Source of the DNA: Phallus indusiatus
Lineage: Eukaryota > Basidiomycota > Agaricomycetes > Phallales > Phallaceae
Direction of reading: 5' to 3'
Assembly: GCA_027605045.1 (NCBI GenBank)
Contig: JAQFWX010000051.1
Span: 124,001-188,000, forward strand
Length of the DNA: 64,000 bases
In this document: in pieces, positions 23,520-35,299 of the stretch
Numbering within the stretch: position 1 is the stretch's first letter
Layout: every line of letters starts with the position of its first letter
Made by a program: the position numbers and the translations under genes
The notes under the pieces: model-generated
What the model was told of the DNA's origin: nothing
Database searches by the model: none
Seen by the model: the letters and a program-made list of their open reading frames with translations, nothing else

Positions 23520-24890
23520 TCATTCAAAATGCACCCCACTTACAATCCACTGTATCACAACTTTAATGGAAGACTCAATCCTTACAGTGAACAAGGTCAT
23601 AATTATGGCTGGGGAATAAATGATTCATTGTACGAGCACATCTCATATTCTGTACTGAACGGATGTTCAGCCTTCGTTTCAAGGACATTGAGTGGCGGCA
23701 ATGACTCCGTCCAAGAACACGCTGGTAATCCTCCGAGCTATTATAGCTATTCGAGCCATCAATTTTGTGAGTCCCCAACAAGTATAGAACAAATTATGAT
23801 TGGCCATGTACCTACTCATGATAGCCGACCGTGACTGTTTACTAGTAGCCAGTGAACATTACGTGTTAGTGCTTCTCATATCAATAAACTTGACTTTTTA
23901 GTGTTGAATTTTCAAACAGCCAACTTGATGACATTCCCTTATGGCAAGTTTCTTTGGGGTCAAATGCGATGGCAGCTCAGGATGGACCTGGACATGTCAT
24001 TCAAATGGCTTCTCTCCATTTGGACCCGTCAAAACTCACTTCGACTAGTGTCGATTTGGGTTTAGATCTTCCCCACGGTCTCTTCGATCTCCATAATATT
24101 TCATCCACCTCCCCAAGCGTCTCTCAGTTAACCTTGCAAAACCCTCATGGACCAGGATATCACTGCACACTGGCCCAATGTACCTCTCCGTACAAAACTT
24201 TCGCTTCCATAGCTGACGTTATAGAGCATATACGGACAGAAGATGCAGTTATGTCCAGGCCACAAGGTGTTTGGTGTAGCTGGTATGGACTTTATTGCGC
24301 AAGATGAGATATACAGATTGTAGGGACTGATTGCGGTTCTTTGTTCCAATTTTTAGCAACAAGTGGTTCTCATCCAAGCAAGTCGGACAGCGACATGTCC
24401 GATCGTTGAATGGCGGAAAACAACACCCTTGCCCGTATTGGTATGTCGTTTATACCGATATTTCGCTTGGGGACGTGTCTCTAACCCGACCCATGATATT
24501 ATATGCAGCTCGATGCGGTTCAAACGTCTAGACGAAGTCACAGCCCACGTGCGGGCAAGGCACCTTAGCTCCCCAAGAAAGATCGTAAGAACTACGAAGA
24601 AAAGAATAGCAAAACGAAAACCATCGTCGCATGATGCTTAAGCTTGACAATTGAGAGCAAATCAGCTCAATACAATTGAACAAACTCGTTAAATACCAGG
24701 ATTCTGGTGTGTTTTATATCCTGGTGCTAGGCCTTTTAATCGCTATTTTCTCTTTGTATATGACCAATACTTGCCAGTAATGCTCTAACTTCGCTATCAG
24801 TGTACCGGATATCCTCTCCATTTGAATATACATATCAATATATACTGCAAAACAAATTAGTGCTTTCCGTCCATAATGCACCGCGACCAC
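23520..24890. repeat. Left arm of an inverted duplication
   Basis: This segment is repeated in reverse orientation at about 31320-32800. Homology runs from the start codon of the zinc-finger gene through its last exon and about 250 bp of 3' flank. For example, GAGGATATCC...TACTGCAAAAC near 24806-24847 matches the reverse complement at 31367-31410. Arms are about 1.4 kb, separated by about 6.4 kb. The 3' half is much better conserved than the 5' half. Confidence 0.85.
23529..24641 (+). CDS. C2H2-type zinc-finger protein, intact copy 1
   Basis: Proposed exons are 23529-23830, 23920-24282, 24357-24440 and 24509-24641, giving 293 residues with consistent phases. The N-terminal half is Tyr/Ser/Asn-rich and probably disordered. 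The second exon carries DLPHGLFDLHNIS and a Cys-containing unit, HGPGYHCTLAQC, then FASIADVIEHIRTEDAVMSRP. The C-terminal part has VWCSCNKWFSSKQVGQRHVRSL and a canonical finger CPYCSMRFKRLDEVTAHVRARH (C-x2-C-x12-H-x4-H). It ends in a basic tail (TTKKRIAKRKPSS) that may be a nuclear localisation signal. It is likely a DNA-binding regulator, but the target is unknown. A diverged partner lies in inverted orientation at 31578-32792. Confidence 0.75.
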
Positions 24891-25138
24891 ACAGGTTCTT
24901 AGCTTATACATCAAATTATTCATCATAACTGTCAATGATGATTTTATAGTTATGTTGGAAGAATGCGCATTTATTGATTGCAGAGAAAAATTAAATTTCA
25001 TGTATAATTTCATATATACTATCCAACGCAATATTGGGAACTTGAACAAAATCAAGTTTGAGAATAAAGAAAGAAAGTTTCTAATGAAGATTCAAGAAGA
25101 TGATACATAGTTCGTAACGCATATAAGATTGGATAAAT

Positions 25139-26227
25139 TTATTGCTTCCTCTTGAATGGGCGGTTAATTTCCCCATTCCCATGCTTCTGCCAACGTCTCT
25201 TAGCGTTGCGGGTCTCATTCGGACAAGTTGGCTTTAAAGATTTGTGATTGTTCCCATTAGTTTGTCGATGATTGTTTGATGTCTTTGGGGCACGACCTTT
25301 CTTATTTCCGGGATTCGCTTTGCCCCAATTGTATCCGAAAGACTTCCTCTGGCACTTTGCAGGATCAGAGAGCTCTAAGGCCAAGGCTTCTAAACGGCGG
25401 ACTTTCTCCTCGGTTGGTAACTGTTGTTATTTTTAAAAAGCAATTTGAATGATGTCTCGAAGAAACCCCACCGTAAAAAACAAGTCACGCTGACGGCTTT
25501 TTTCACACTCAACCGGATCCGACAGCTCTGAAGCCAAGGCTCTCAAACGACGCACTTTTTCCTCGGTGGGTAACTGTTTGTTTTTTCAATCAGACAACAC
25601 CATTCAACACGGATTCTCAGGATAATACTTACCGTGAAGAACAAGTGGCGGTTACGACACTGCCTCGGAGACAAGTCGTTTTCCACCTCCGTCACATGCC
25701 GAACAAAATCGAACTTCCTTTTCAAAGCTGGGTCGAAACGATTCCTATCGGGGTCTTTAACCTCGGTATGAGATTCAAGTTCCAGACCCCCGTCGACAAT
25801 CCAACCCAGTGAAGGGTCGTTAACCTCGCCCCATCCCAAATTAGACATCCCGTCAGGGTCTTCAGCCCAAAAGGTTCCTTTCGGAGCAGGACCTTCGCAG
25901 CCATTCGCAACGTCTATGTGGTAGAACCAGATCCGCAGGCGGACAAATACAAACATACTATGTGATCTAGGAGAACGCAGGTAGTCCCGTAAAGGGCAAC
26001 AACGATCATGTTCACATTTCGGAGGGCCGTTCTCTATAAGACGTAAAGTTATCAGTAAATCACGAGAGTTCATGAGGATCGATATACGTGCCACCGGTGT
26101 CGGAGTTGGCCAGTCGTTCTTGCTGTTTCTTATACCAATGTGTATGCGAATCTCCCGGAGCAAGAGAAGACCAATCATCGGGGCCTTCCCAAGAGGAAGC
26201 CGGTTTGATGGTAGGCACAGAAGACAT
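25139..26227 (-). CDS. Uncharacterised protein with duplicated exons
   Basis: I do not recognise the family. Proposed exons (minus) are 26095-26227, 25633-26033, 25472-25573 and 25139-25420, giving about 305 residues. The N-terminus (MSSVPTIKPASSWEGPDDWS) is followed by an acidic/aromatic region with PKGTFWAEDPDGMSNLGWGE. Exons 3 and 4 both begin LPTEEKVRRL and continue ALASELSDPVEC and ALALELSDPAKC; exon 2 ends with a diverged version (VRHVTEVENDLSPRQCRNR..FFT). So a module of about 34 residues has been copied at least once by exon duplication, with phase-0 introns allowing it. The C-terminus is basic, Asn/Lys-rich. The first donor (GTGGCA) and the exon 3 donor (GTGGGG) are weak, so those joins are tentative. 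Confidence 0.55.
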
Positions 26228-26606
26228 ATTGAAAATCGAAAGTTGGAGGAATGGAGGGTTTAATGATGGGTAAATTATGTATACTGAAGAACAGAAGTTG
26301 GGTTTAAAACCAAAAGACAGTTGCCCCGCCACAGACAAGAGGACCGTAATTAAAAAGCATATACGTCCGATGGACAAATGCCAAACAAGATGTGGTCCAC
26401 AGTTATTGTGTCCACAAGCACTGTTTGTCTTCCTCCCGTCCACAAAGTGTCACGTTCAATCGGGCTTTGTTATATTTCATTTGCCTCAAATCATTAACCA
26501 TCCAAATCAAGTCAGTCTACATTGAGTCTATTTCTTACATTTACAACTGAGGCAGTCTAAAGACAAAGATTCAATCGACGAATCGCCAAACCACTTAAAA
26601 AATGTA
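26228..26606. other. Intergenic stretch
   Basis: This holds the promoter of the exon-duplicated gene on the minus strand and the 3' flank of the secreted DPBB gene. No coding feature is seen. Confidence 0.4.
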
Positions 26607-27149
26607 TTAATTCCCGAGGTTCACGAATGTTATGGTTCCAAACATCTTACCAGGGAAAATACCAACAGCTTCAGCTTCGAATGCAGTAAAAAGTCCAACA
26701 GAAAGGTCGATGCCGTTTTTCCCGCCACAGCCAGGGCATAAATCAGCGACAATACCCTGCGCGGTTTTACCATTTCTTTTGTCTGTGATAGAGATGGTCT
26801 TTCCGCAGTTGGAACCATTAGCATACTCCACGGTTCCTGTTGAAGAGAATCAACTAAAAACAAGGGAAGAAACTATAGACAAGAAAATACCTAGGGCTAT
26901 AACAAAGTCGCTGTCAGAGTGCTTGTTGCCACACGCGCCGAACGCATTGTCTTGGAAATAGTAAGTTGCGCTAATATACATGCTTTAAACAAAAAAACAC
27001 GGGAGAATGACAAATTAATGAAAACCTCACTTTCCGTTGTGATCTCCGCTGGCAAGAACTCCATTTCCGATGACAGGAATAGCAGTAATAACAACAATTT
27101 CAGAAACGAGAACTACAACAGCATAGAAGACAGCAATGAATGTAAGCAT
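26607..27149 (-). CDS. Secreted RlpA/expansin-like double-psi beta-barrel protein
   Basis: Small secreted proteins with a single RlpA-like DPBB fold are common in basidiomycetes and are related to expansins and barwin-like proteins; they act outside the cell, often at walls, usually without proven catalysis. Proposed exons (minus) are 27031-27149, 26891-26970 and 26607-26836, giving 142 residues. A strong N-terminal signal segment (MLTFIAVFYAVVVLVSEIVV) precedes GNATYYFQDNAFGACGNKHSDSDFVIAL, the typical first strand block with the Cys-Gly pair. The rest contains NGSNCGKTISITD, GIVADLCPGCGGKNGIDLS and FEAEAVGIFPG, the usual C-x2-C and D-L-S block of the barrel. No carbohydrate-binding domain is attached. 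The hydrophobic leader is long, so cleavage position is uncertain. Confidence 0.85.
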
Positions 27150-29890
27150 TGTGTTGTGGTTTCGGTCGCGACTATGTAGTTGGAGAAAGCAAGTAAAAAG
27201 ACTTGTGTGAAGAGAGAATTGCAGCGAGACTTACATATTTTATAGATTCTCAATTCTCCAAGAAACAGGGTTTACACAGCCCCTGCATCAAAGGCATGTA
27301 GTCACTGAGATTCGTCATACTTACCATACTTTGATCCTCAAAACATCCCATGAACAGGGTCGGTCCGACTCTAACCGATATACATATGTATCTTCGTCAT
27401 TGCATGCGTGCCTTGATATTTCATAGAATGAGTATTGCCAGATTGAGGTATGTGAATGTTATTATCAGAGTGAAATAAGTCGAATAGAGAATAAAGCATC
27501 TGAACGTCATACCAAGTCTTTACATTTACTGAGGTCATTATTGTGTGCTACAGAAGCACACGCAAAAAAGTCTCAGAGGTTTCAAGCAATGTCCCTAACA
27601 TGCAAATGTGGAAGACCAATCCCGACGAAGATGTTACGGATCGTTCAGGAGGCTTGCATTTTTGGGTGATGTTTCCCCGCGGAGAAGGTAATATAAGTAG
27701 ATTTTGCCTCCGATCATGATTCCTGCAAAGTGTATCAGAGCAAGAAAAACGACGGGAAAGCAATACTAGCAATATGGTCGTTCGCTTCACCTTCATCTTG
27801 TAAAGGTAAATTGCTTGATTAACTAGTTTAGCGGAAGCACCTTTCAAAAACGCCCTTGTTTGACGGAGCCCGAGCCTTCAAGCTTCAAGGTCAGGTACAC
27901 CGAACGTTCCGCAAATTAAAGTTGTTTGAGCTTCGATGACGATTATGCAGAAAGCTTGGATATCAGGAAAAAATGCTGAGACGTACATCGGTTAGCAAAC
28001 AGAGACGAACATAAGCTAGGTGCACACCCACTTCCGGAGCAGATTCTCTCCTCTCTCAAGCAATGCGGTACCATAACGAATATCCTATTACGAAATCCGG
28101 ATTACTCGAGATATATTTGGTTCATTGTGTGCGCAAGCTACGACACCGCAAACAGATCCTTGGCAGAAATCGCGTTAAGCCCATGAAGGAACGCGGGGTT
28201 GCCAAACGAGGCATTGGTCCAACCAGCCTCAAACCAAACCCTGGTCATCCCCTGGCAACCCACAAAGTATAATAAAACCAGTACTAAAACCCTTCAGATG
28301 CATATTTCCTACCCTTGCTTCTTAAGATTCTCCAATTAGGTGCTTGGAACCAAATGAGCTCACCGAGGTTGAAATACACCGGCGATTCTGACCTTCAGAA
28401 CCTTAAAAACGTTTCATAGACAAATTGAAGAGTGAAAGCCTGGAAAAGTTCAAATTGGGATGATGATTGGATGATGGTGAATTCTGAAATAGCAATGTGA
28501 CATGCATGTCACGCTGACACATGCCGGAGAAGTTTCGGGCTTCTTCGGACTTCCTCCTTGCGCTTCATCTACTACTCATTTACGTGCTAAATGTATGGTT
28601 CCTGGTCGAGTGCTACAGTACCTTGAAGATCGATGCCAATGCTGTGTCCGAGGATCGGCTGTAATTCAATAAACAACCACCGGCCTCAACTCAGAAGCAA
28701 TATCTAGTAAAAGCAGTGAGTGCTCTAGCAATTGTAGCTGAGCTATAGCTTGAGCCTGAAGCTTCTTTCCACTTTATAATGGCAGCCTGACTTACCAAAC
28801 AGCAAGCCAGCGAGTCACGCATACGTCTTTATTTGCCTTCATCCTTAATACCTTCGACGGGCCCGACTGTCAGTTGGAGCAGTAATTAATTAGAAATCAC
28901 TATCAACATCAATCTCACTTCGACTCTTTCCGCACGAAAGGAGACTCTTCGGAATTAATATTGAGGCTATGATTTTGGTGTCATCCTAAGGTTGCTGAAG
29001 ATTACGAGGGACAGTGAACGTACCGACGCGGTTTTCACGCAACGCCGCCTCCATATTAACTTAAAGAGTACGTCGTTCTATTTGGCCATTTTGTTTACTT
29101 TATCGTCACTCACATAAATCACAGAAAGCCTTAGAAGCCCTCATTGTCAACGTTCAGCGCTCAGTAGCCAATTCGAAGCGCCACCTCACTCATGTCCATA
29201 TCACATGATTTTCTTATATAATCAGCGGAACCTGTTCCTGAAAGGCTCACTTTCGAGCATTATAACTCGAGAATTCACAGACAAAATGCTATCGAGAAGT
29301 TGACCATAAATACTTCATGGCAGAAACTCACTAAACTTAGAAAAAAAAGTCCCAATACGTTGTATTAGCTTTACTGATCCTGACTGAAGGCATGTGATCC
29401 TGCAGCTTGGGCGCTTATCCCACTACACGGTTTTACATATTGTAACGGAACCAGAGACAAGCTTTGGTAACTAGGGCCGCCTTGAGCGGCAATCCCTGCA
29501 CCAACGGAGATTGAAAAGGACCAACACATTATTTTCTAATAAATAGTAGTAATATTCAAACTCAGATCTAACTCAACATATCTATTCTGAACTCAGATTC
29601 ATCACCAGAAATTAGCCTCCGGATGGTAGGAGGGAGCCCAGCTTTGGTGCAGGGAATAAGCATGTCATTGCTTTTGCCAGGCTTCGTCAACCTGCTGTAT
29701 CCTTTCTGAAACGACGGTAGAAGGCCATATCTGCTGATACGAGGCGCAAGCACATGCAAAACTGTCAGAAATCGGGGGCGGATTCCTGAGTATGTTGTAT
29801 ACCCCGTTCAAACGCTTGATTCTTTAGCGCCTAATTACATAATATGTAACTACTGTAAATTAGATTCCGCGACTTTTATTACTATTTTTG
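27150..29890. other. Gene-poor stretch
   Basis: About 2.7 kb without a supported gene. A minus-strand frame near 29568-29759 looks like neither a known domain nor a spliced exon. I saw no transposase, reverse transcriptase or terminal repeats. Confidence 0.4.
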
Positions 29891-30940
29891 TCAAAAACCA
29901 GTATGATGATCGATGAGGATCCAACCAGTAAGTAATCTTCCTTTCGTCGCCTTTCCTTCTTGCTTTGACCTAGTAAAAATAGCTATTCTTTCCGACGTGT
30001 CCCCTGCACGCGAAATCCTCCTCAACGATTTCCTTATTATCGCGAGTACTGCAGTATCCTTCTCCGAGTGACAATTCCGCATAGATCCATCTTTTCCTGG
30101 TGCGTGTGGCTCTTTGTAACGGAGCAGGTCTAAATCAGGGCAGCGCGAACCGAGATTCAACACGTTCTCATTGAAATACTCATTGTTACTCTTTGGTTGC
30201 ATTTTCAGTTCATCATTCTGTTGCGATTTCGGTACGTCAAGCCATCTGGATACTTTTGACAACACCACTTGATTGGCGTTACTCCTTTCTACAAGCTTGT
30301 TTCTCTGTTGCTCTAAAACCCTCGTTTCAACCGCTAGCGCATTCTCTATGGCTCGGGCGAGGCATGCATCGTGCTTCCACGTCTTGGGTATTGGGGTTTT
30401 CTTCAAGGTACGCGTTTCGTATCTAATGAAAGGCCAGTTCAAGTCTTGATTTCTTTCTGAAGACGGCGAGTCGCGAACGCGCTTCGTGAAGGCAGACGTA
30501 GTCTCTTGCAACAATAAGGGATGGCGGCTCGGCAAGCTTTTTCCCGATCCTTTCTCACAATACCATCTAAATCCAAAACGAAAACGTTCCGGGGCTTCTT
30601 TCTTTTGCGGAGAACGGGTGCTTGAATCACATACAGTCGCGCTCAACCAGGATGGCTCGTCCTCTTTGCATAGTATCCTTGCTAACCGGTAATAAACTCT
30701 GATCCCACCTCTTAAACACGTTAAATACACGACGGTGCGAACATGATAAAGAATCGCCGTGAATCCGCAAATGCTATCCAGTTTCGCCAAAATATCATCA
30801 GGGGGTCGCATCTTGTGCATGAGTTCTTCCTGGAAAAACCAAGGCAATCCCTCTCTAGACAGCGGAAAACTTTTAAACGGCGAGACTTCAAAGCAAGCAA
30901 TTTCTCGTGGCAAGGCTTCTTCTATACATCAATTAGCTGA
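29891..30940 (-). CDS. Orphan long ORF, probably the 3' exon of an unknown gene
   Basis: A frame of about 340 codons runs without an in-frame ATG near its 5' end (the first Met is in EELMHKMRPPDD), so an upstream exon is likely. A second open frame on the same strand at about 30930-31290 (including RRIRIKLALEKRESIRVPRR and KHRVPLVSTFALNVQSSVP) could supply it, but I found no splice pair that joins the two in phase. The protein is basic, with KKTPIPKTWKHDACLARAIENAL and a probable helical run LAVETRVLEQQRNKLVERSN. No known domain is recognised. It lies between the inverted repeat arms, next to the right arm. It may be a real lineage-specific gene or one in decay. Confidence 0.4.
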
Positions 30941-31319
30941 TCTCTGGTGCTAAGCTGAGGCTCTGGGACATCTCTGCCAGTGGGGGCGTAACTTGAGGCA
31001 TAGGGCTGGGGCTCTCATTCTTAATGGCTTTTCTTGCAGTAAAACATACTTCTTTCTCTTCAGCTGACGTTTTTCCGTTTTGACTAACCGGCACGCTAGA
31101 TTGAACGTTCAGCGCAAACGTGGATACAAGTGGAACCCGGTGTTTTGGCGGGTCTCTGAGCTGAGGTATCCTCCACAGGTTCGTTGATTCTTGGCATACT
31201 CTCCTAGGGACTCTGATCGATTCTCTCTTCTCTAGGGCGAGCTTTATTCGGATCCTTCGTGGAGTGCTGCTTATTTCTGGAAATAAACGCCTGAATCAAG
31301 GACTCCAGTTCGTCATGAT

Positions 31320-32800
31320 CGTGTATAGTCTCAGTGTATTATGGAAGAAAAGCACAAAATTGTTTTGCAGTATATATTGATATGTACATTCAAGTGGAGA
31401 GGATATCCGGTACACTGATAGCGACGTAAGAGCATTACCGGCAAGCATTGGTCATATACAAAGAGAAAATAGCGATTATGTAAAAGGCATAGCACCAGGA
31501 TATAAAGCACATCAGAATTCTAGTATTTAACGAGTTTGTTCAATTGTATTGAGCTGATCTGCTCTCAGTTGGCAGGTTTAAACATCATGCGACGATGGTT
31601 TTCGTTTTGCTATTCTTTTCTTCGTAGTTCCCACGATCTTTCTTGGAGAGCTAAGGTGCCTTGCCCGCGCATGGGCTGTGACTTCGTCTAGACGTTTGAA
31701 CCGCATCGAGCTGCATATATCATGTGTCGGGTTAGAGACACAGCGTCATGATAAACATCAGTATAATTGACATACCAATAGGGGCAAGGATACTGCTTCC
31801 CGCCGTTCAACGATCTAACATGTCGTTGTCCAACTTGCTTCGATGAAAACCATTTGTTGCTAAAAATCGGAGCAAAGAACCGCCGTCAGTCTCTACAATC
31901 CGTATACCTCATATTGCACAATAAATCCCAGCCTTACCAACTACACCAAACACCCTGGGGCCTGGACATAACTGCATCTTCCGTCCGTATATGCTCTATA
32001 ACGTCAGCTATGGAAGCGAAAGTTTTGAACGGAGAGGTGCATTGAGCCAGTGTGCAGTGATATCCTGGTCCATGAGGGTCTTGCAAGGCCAACTGAGAAA
32101 CATTCGGAGGCTCTTTTGAAATACTACGCAGATCGAAGAGACCGTGGGGAGGGTCTAAACCGATTTGGACATTAGTTGGAGCGGATGATGATGGCGCCAT
32201 ATGAAGAGAAGCCGCTTGATTGGCATGACCAGGTGAACAGCCTAAGTGTTGAGCTGCCACCGCATTTACCTCCAGATAAGTTTCCCATAAGGGAATATAA
32301 TCAAACTGACTGTTATGAGACAATTCAATAGAAGAGTCCAAAGGTCATGGTTGGCGTTTAATTACCTTGCGACACATGCATTGGTGCTTTTTTGGTCACC
32401 AAAATCCGGAGAGGCCATCATTGACATACATTGTTCACTGGTTGGCAGACTGCTGTCAGCTAGCATGAGTAAAATCAGTGGCTAATTCTTCATGTTTTCC
32501 ACATTCGTCAACGACTCACTAAATAGATGACTCAAATAGTTATAATGGTTCGGGAGAAAACTACTGCCATCTAAGTCGTGTTCTAGGATAGAGTTTGAGC
32601 TCCCGTCGGCACTTGCCGGACCCAACGTACTTGAAACAATGATTAAGCCCTGGTTGACGATACATAATATAGACGTACATACGTTGAAACATCATCACGG
32701 TAGGTATAGCCGTAGCCTTGTTGGGTGTCAGAACCGAGTTTCCCATTAGATTCAGAGTCATGATATATGTATGCATTATAGATGGGGTGCATTTGGATGA
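31320..32800. repeat. Right arm of the inverted duplication
   Basis: This is the reverse-oriented copy of 23520-24890. The zinc-finger exons and 3' flank align closely. The first exon region has diverged most. Two copies facing each other about 6.4 kb apart could pair and invert or delete the segment between them. Confidence 0.85.
31578..32792 (-). pseudogene. Zinc-finger gene copy 2, first exon frameshifted
   Basis: This is the inverted paralogue of 23529-24641. The 3' exons are intact: DPPHGLFDLRSIS, HGPGYHCTLAQC, FASIADVIEHIRTEDAVMSRP, then VWCSCNKWFSSKQVGQRHVRSL and the last finger ending in RARHLSSPRK, with the same introns. In the first exon the frame that starts at the equivalent ATG (MHPIYNAYIYHDS) reaches a stop after about 45 codons. 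Homology then resumes in another frame (VSSTLGPASADGSS, LEHDLDGSSF), which indicates an indel. An N-terminally shorter product could still start at the Met at 32341 (MDSSIELSHNSQFDYIPL) and would keep all the fingers. It is therefore either a pseudogene or a truncated functional copy. Confidence 0.65.
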
Positions 32801-35299
32801 ACTTGTGCCGGGTTGAGTCAAGATAAGCCTTGCAATAAATACTCTAACTTACAATAAAGATGACATTGGGAGATAATGTTCAGCCAAATGTATGTGCTTG
32901 TTGCATCAATTCATGCCCAAATTACTCCGGTACTGCCGCGGCGCCTACGAGGACTTTGTTACTGATTTGCCAGGAGCTCGAAGAGAAGGAGTTCAACTAT
33001 ATCATAGACTGTCAAAAAAATTTTCTCTCGTTCGGTTCAAGTCATTCATAATCGGCAGGTGATTTGCAAATTAACGATTAAATTTGAAATATTGTGCTTC
33101 TTGTCCTGACGAGCTCGATCACGAAGAATGTTGGCAACGTAAGTAAGAGAGCTAAAAAACCACTTACATCAATCCCCAAGACGTGGGAGTGTATTGAATT
33201 GAATCAATGGGTTATAGTACGGGAATTCGGTAGGAGTTACATACGTCTACCCTCGTCAATTTTGAATTGGGTCACATGGCTAACTTGGTACAGATCACTC
33301 CGAGTCTAACTTGAATTTTCCAACTGTCTACTATATTCATGGACGTAAAACTCAACTGATTGTCCGTCGAACTTTGGTGGCTGTAAGTATTCAGATAGAA
33401 CACTAGTGTATTAACAAGAACTGAGCGGCCGCCGCCGCCGGTGTCTGATCGTCTGTCTCGTGAAGGTGCAGAATTCGGGGCTACCTAAATTATGAATGAT
33501 AAGAAATAGCTCTCACAGAAAGCAAATTGCTTAACTGCTTGAAATGCAGCTGTGGTATATTTGAATGGGCTAAAAAGGGGATGTCCTGATCTATCAGCGC
33601 AGCGCCATTCTGGGCCGGGTTGGCAGCGCGCGCTCGTAAACAATATTTCTCCGCCGTCCGCAGTCGACTTGCTCTCATTCGGGCTCGACCAATGGGGCAC
33701 GAGACCGATTTAATTATTGCGATGCCTAAGGGCACAGTCAACGATTTATGGCGCAGCCGTGAACGCGTGAACACCCATGTCTGGTTTGACAGTCCATCTA
33801 TTAGTTGATCAGGTAGGCCGTAACGTGAGTAGCTAGTTGCTAGGTTTGAACATCTGATAGCTGTAAATACATTGTATACAGTACTTAATTTTTTACCATG
33901 ATTATTCAGAGTGCCAATTGCGTCCGTTGGAATGACAACGTGAGACCTTGCTGCTATTTCTGTCGATGCTTTTCCGTGCCACTATGCACTTAATCACAGA
34001 TATCGGTGATGGTATCTCACCTGGACCTCTTCAACTGTGGTCACTAACATGGGTCCGAAATCAACACCAATAGAACATTATCTGACATTTTAGCCTTTCC
34101 AGAAAGACCTTGGCTAATCAAACCAAGCATTTTCGTTCCGAGAATACGTGTTCAATAACTGTTTTCTGCGAAAATTCTGAATCCGAGTTAGTCTAGGGTA
34201 AAACCAAACTTGCTGAGCTATCTTACGGACCCTGTGCAATTTTACCGAATCGCTGGTGATCGATGAACTACCTGCGCCGAAGATGTATTATATGTCAAAA
34301 CTTCATGCCAGTGCCGAGGTCAGAAGAGTAGAGTCATACCGAGTCCACCACACGCTTTAACTTGCCCAATGATTCAATTAGAGTCTAGACGGTATTGAGT
34401 CACATCACGTGAAATTGCCAGTAGCAACGGGAGGTCAAAAAAAAAAAGTCTTATGGGTGATAGATTTACCATGTCGATAGCTTGATAAATGATCTCCGGA
34501 GGGAAACGCTACTTCTTCGGATAGTGGTGGCAAGGGCTAGAAGAGCCATGGTACGAAAAGCCATGGGGAACACTGTTGTTAATCTCAGTTTGACTGACCA
34601 TTATTAATGACGCACTAGTTCAAAATCCTACAGCCTGCATCCGCGCCTGGCGATCCCCTCGGTTAAGCTTCCTGTGTGTAGATTAGTGGGATGGCCGGTG
34701 TGTTGATTGGTGATGCATTGATGTGGGATTATTGTTCGACGCCCATTTTGATGTTCTTAGTCGTTTCAGGACCACATCATCGTGGAATTCAGGAGCGATG
34801 CGAAAGTGCCATGGTCCGTATACCCACAGCATGCCAGCTGTTTCAACAGCGACGACACCGCTCGTCTGAGAACTGGGGATGTCTCCGAGAATGGCTCCGT
34901 GACAGAAAACAGGAAAGAAGAATGCAGCATTAACCAATGGCAAGCCTGGCATGAGGTCCATTTTGCAAAACGACACCGAGCGGAGTACGAACTGGATTTA
35001 CGTAAACGTTTTCAGGCTGTTTGCGCAATGGTTGCGACCTCGAAATCCCCTCTGCGCTGTTTTTATTTTTCCTTTTCGAAGAAAGGCGGATTGAAATGAA
35101 GGGTCATTGAACTTCGATTCCTTTCAATTGGGACCATTCATCACCGCATCGGCATGCACTGCAATCGTTCCCGCGATGGCCGTTCTCGTGTCAAAACCGA
35201 AGACTAGTCCCAAATAGGTTCAAATAAACACATCAAGGGTCCAATCTGGCGGCAATTGTGCCCTCCCCACTCCTTTTGCGTCTTCCTCCCATACCCTCC
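32793..35299. other. Gene-poor stretch
   Basis: No supported gene. A short GCC-rich microsatellite (GCGGCCGCCGCCGCCGG) occurs near 33425. Open frames around 33485-33808 and 34683-35099 overlap on both strands and have no family features. Confidence 0.4.

Noticed and set aside
24714..25055. A 113-codon minus-strand frame inside the left inverted arm.
   Set aside because: It is antisense to the 3' flank of the zinc-finger gene and is broken in the right arm.
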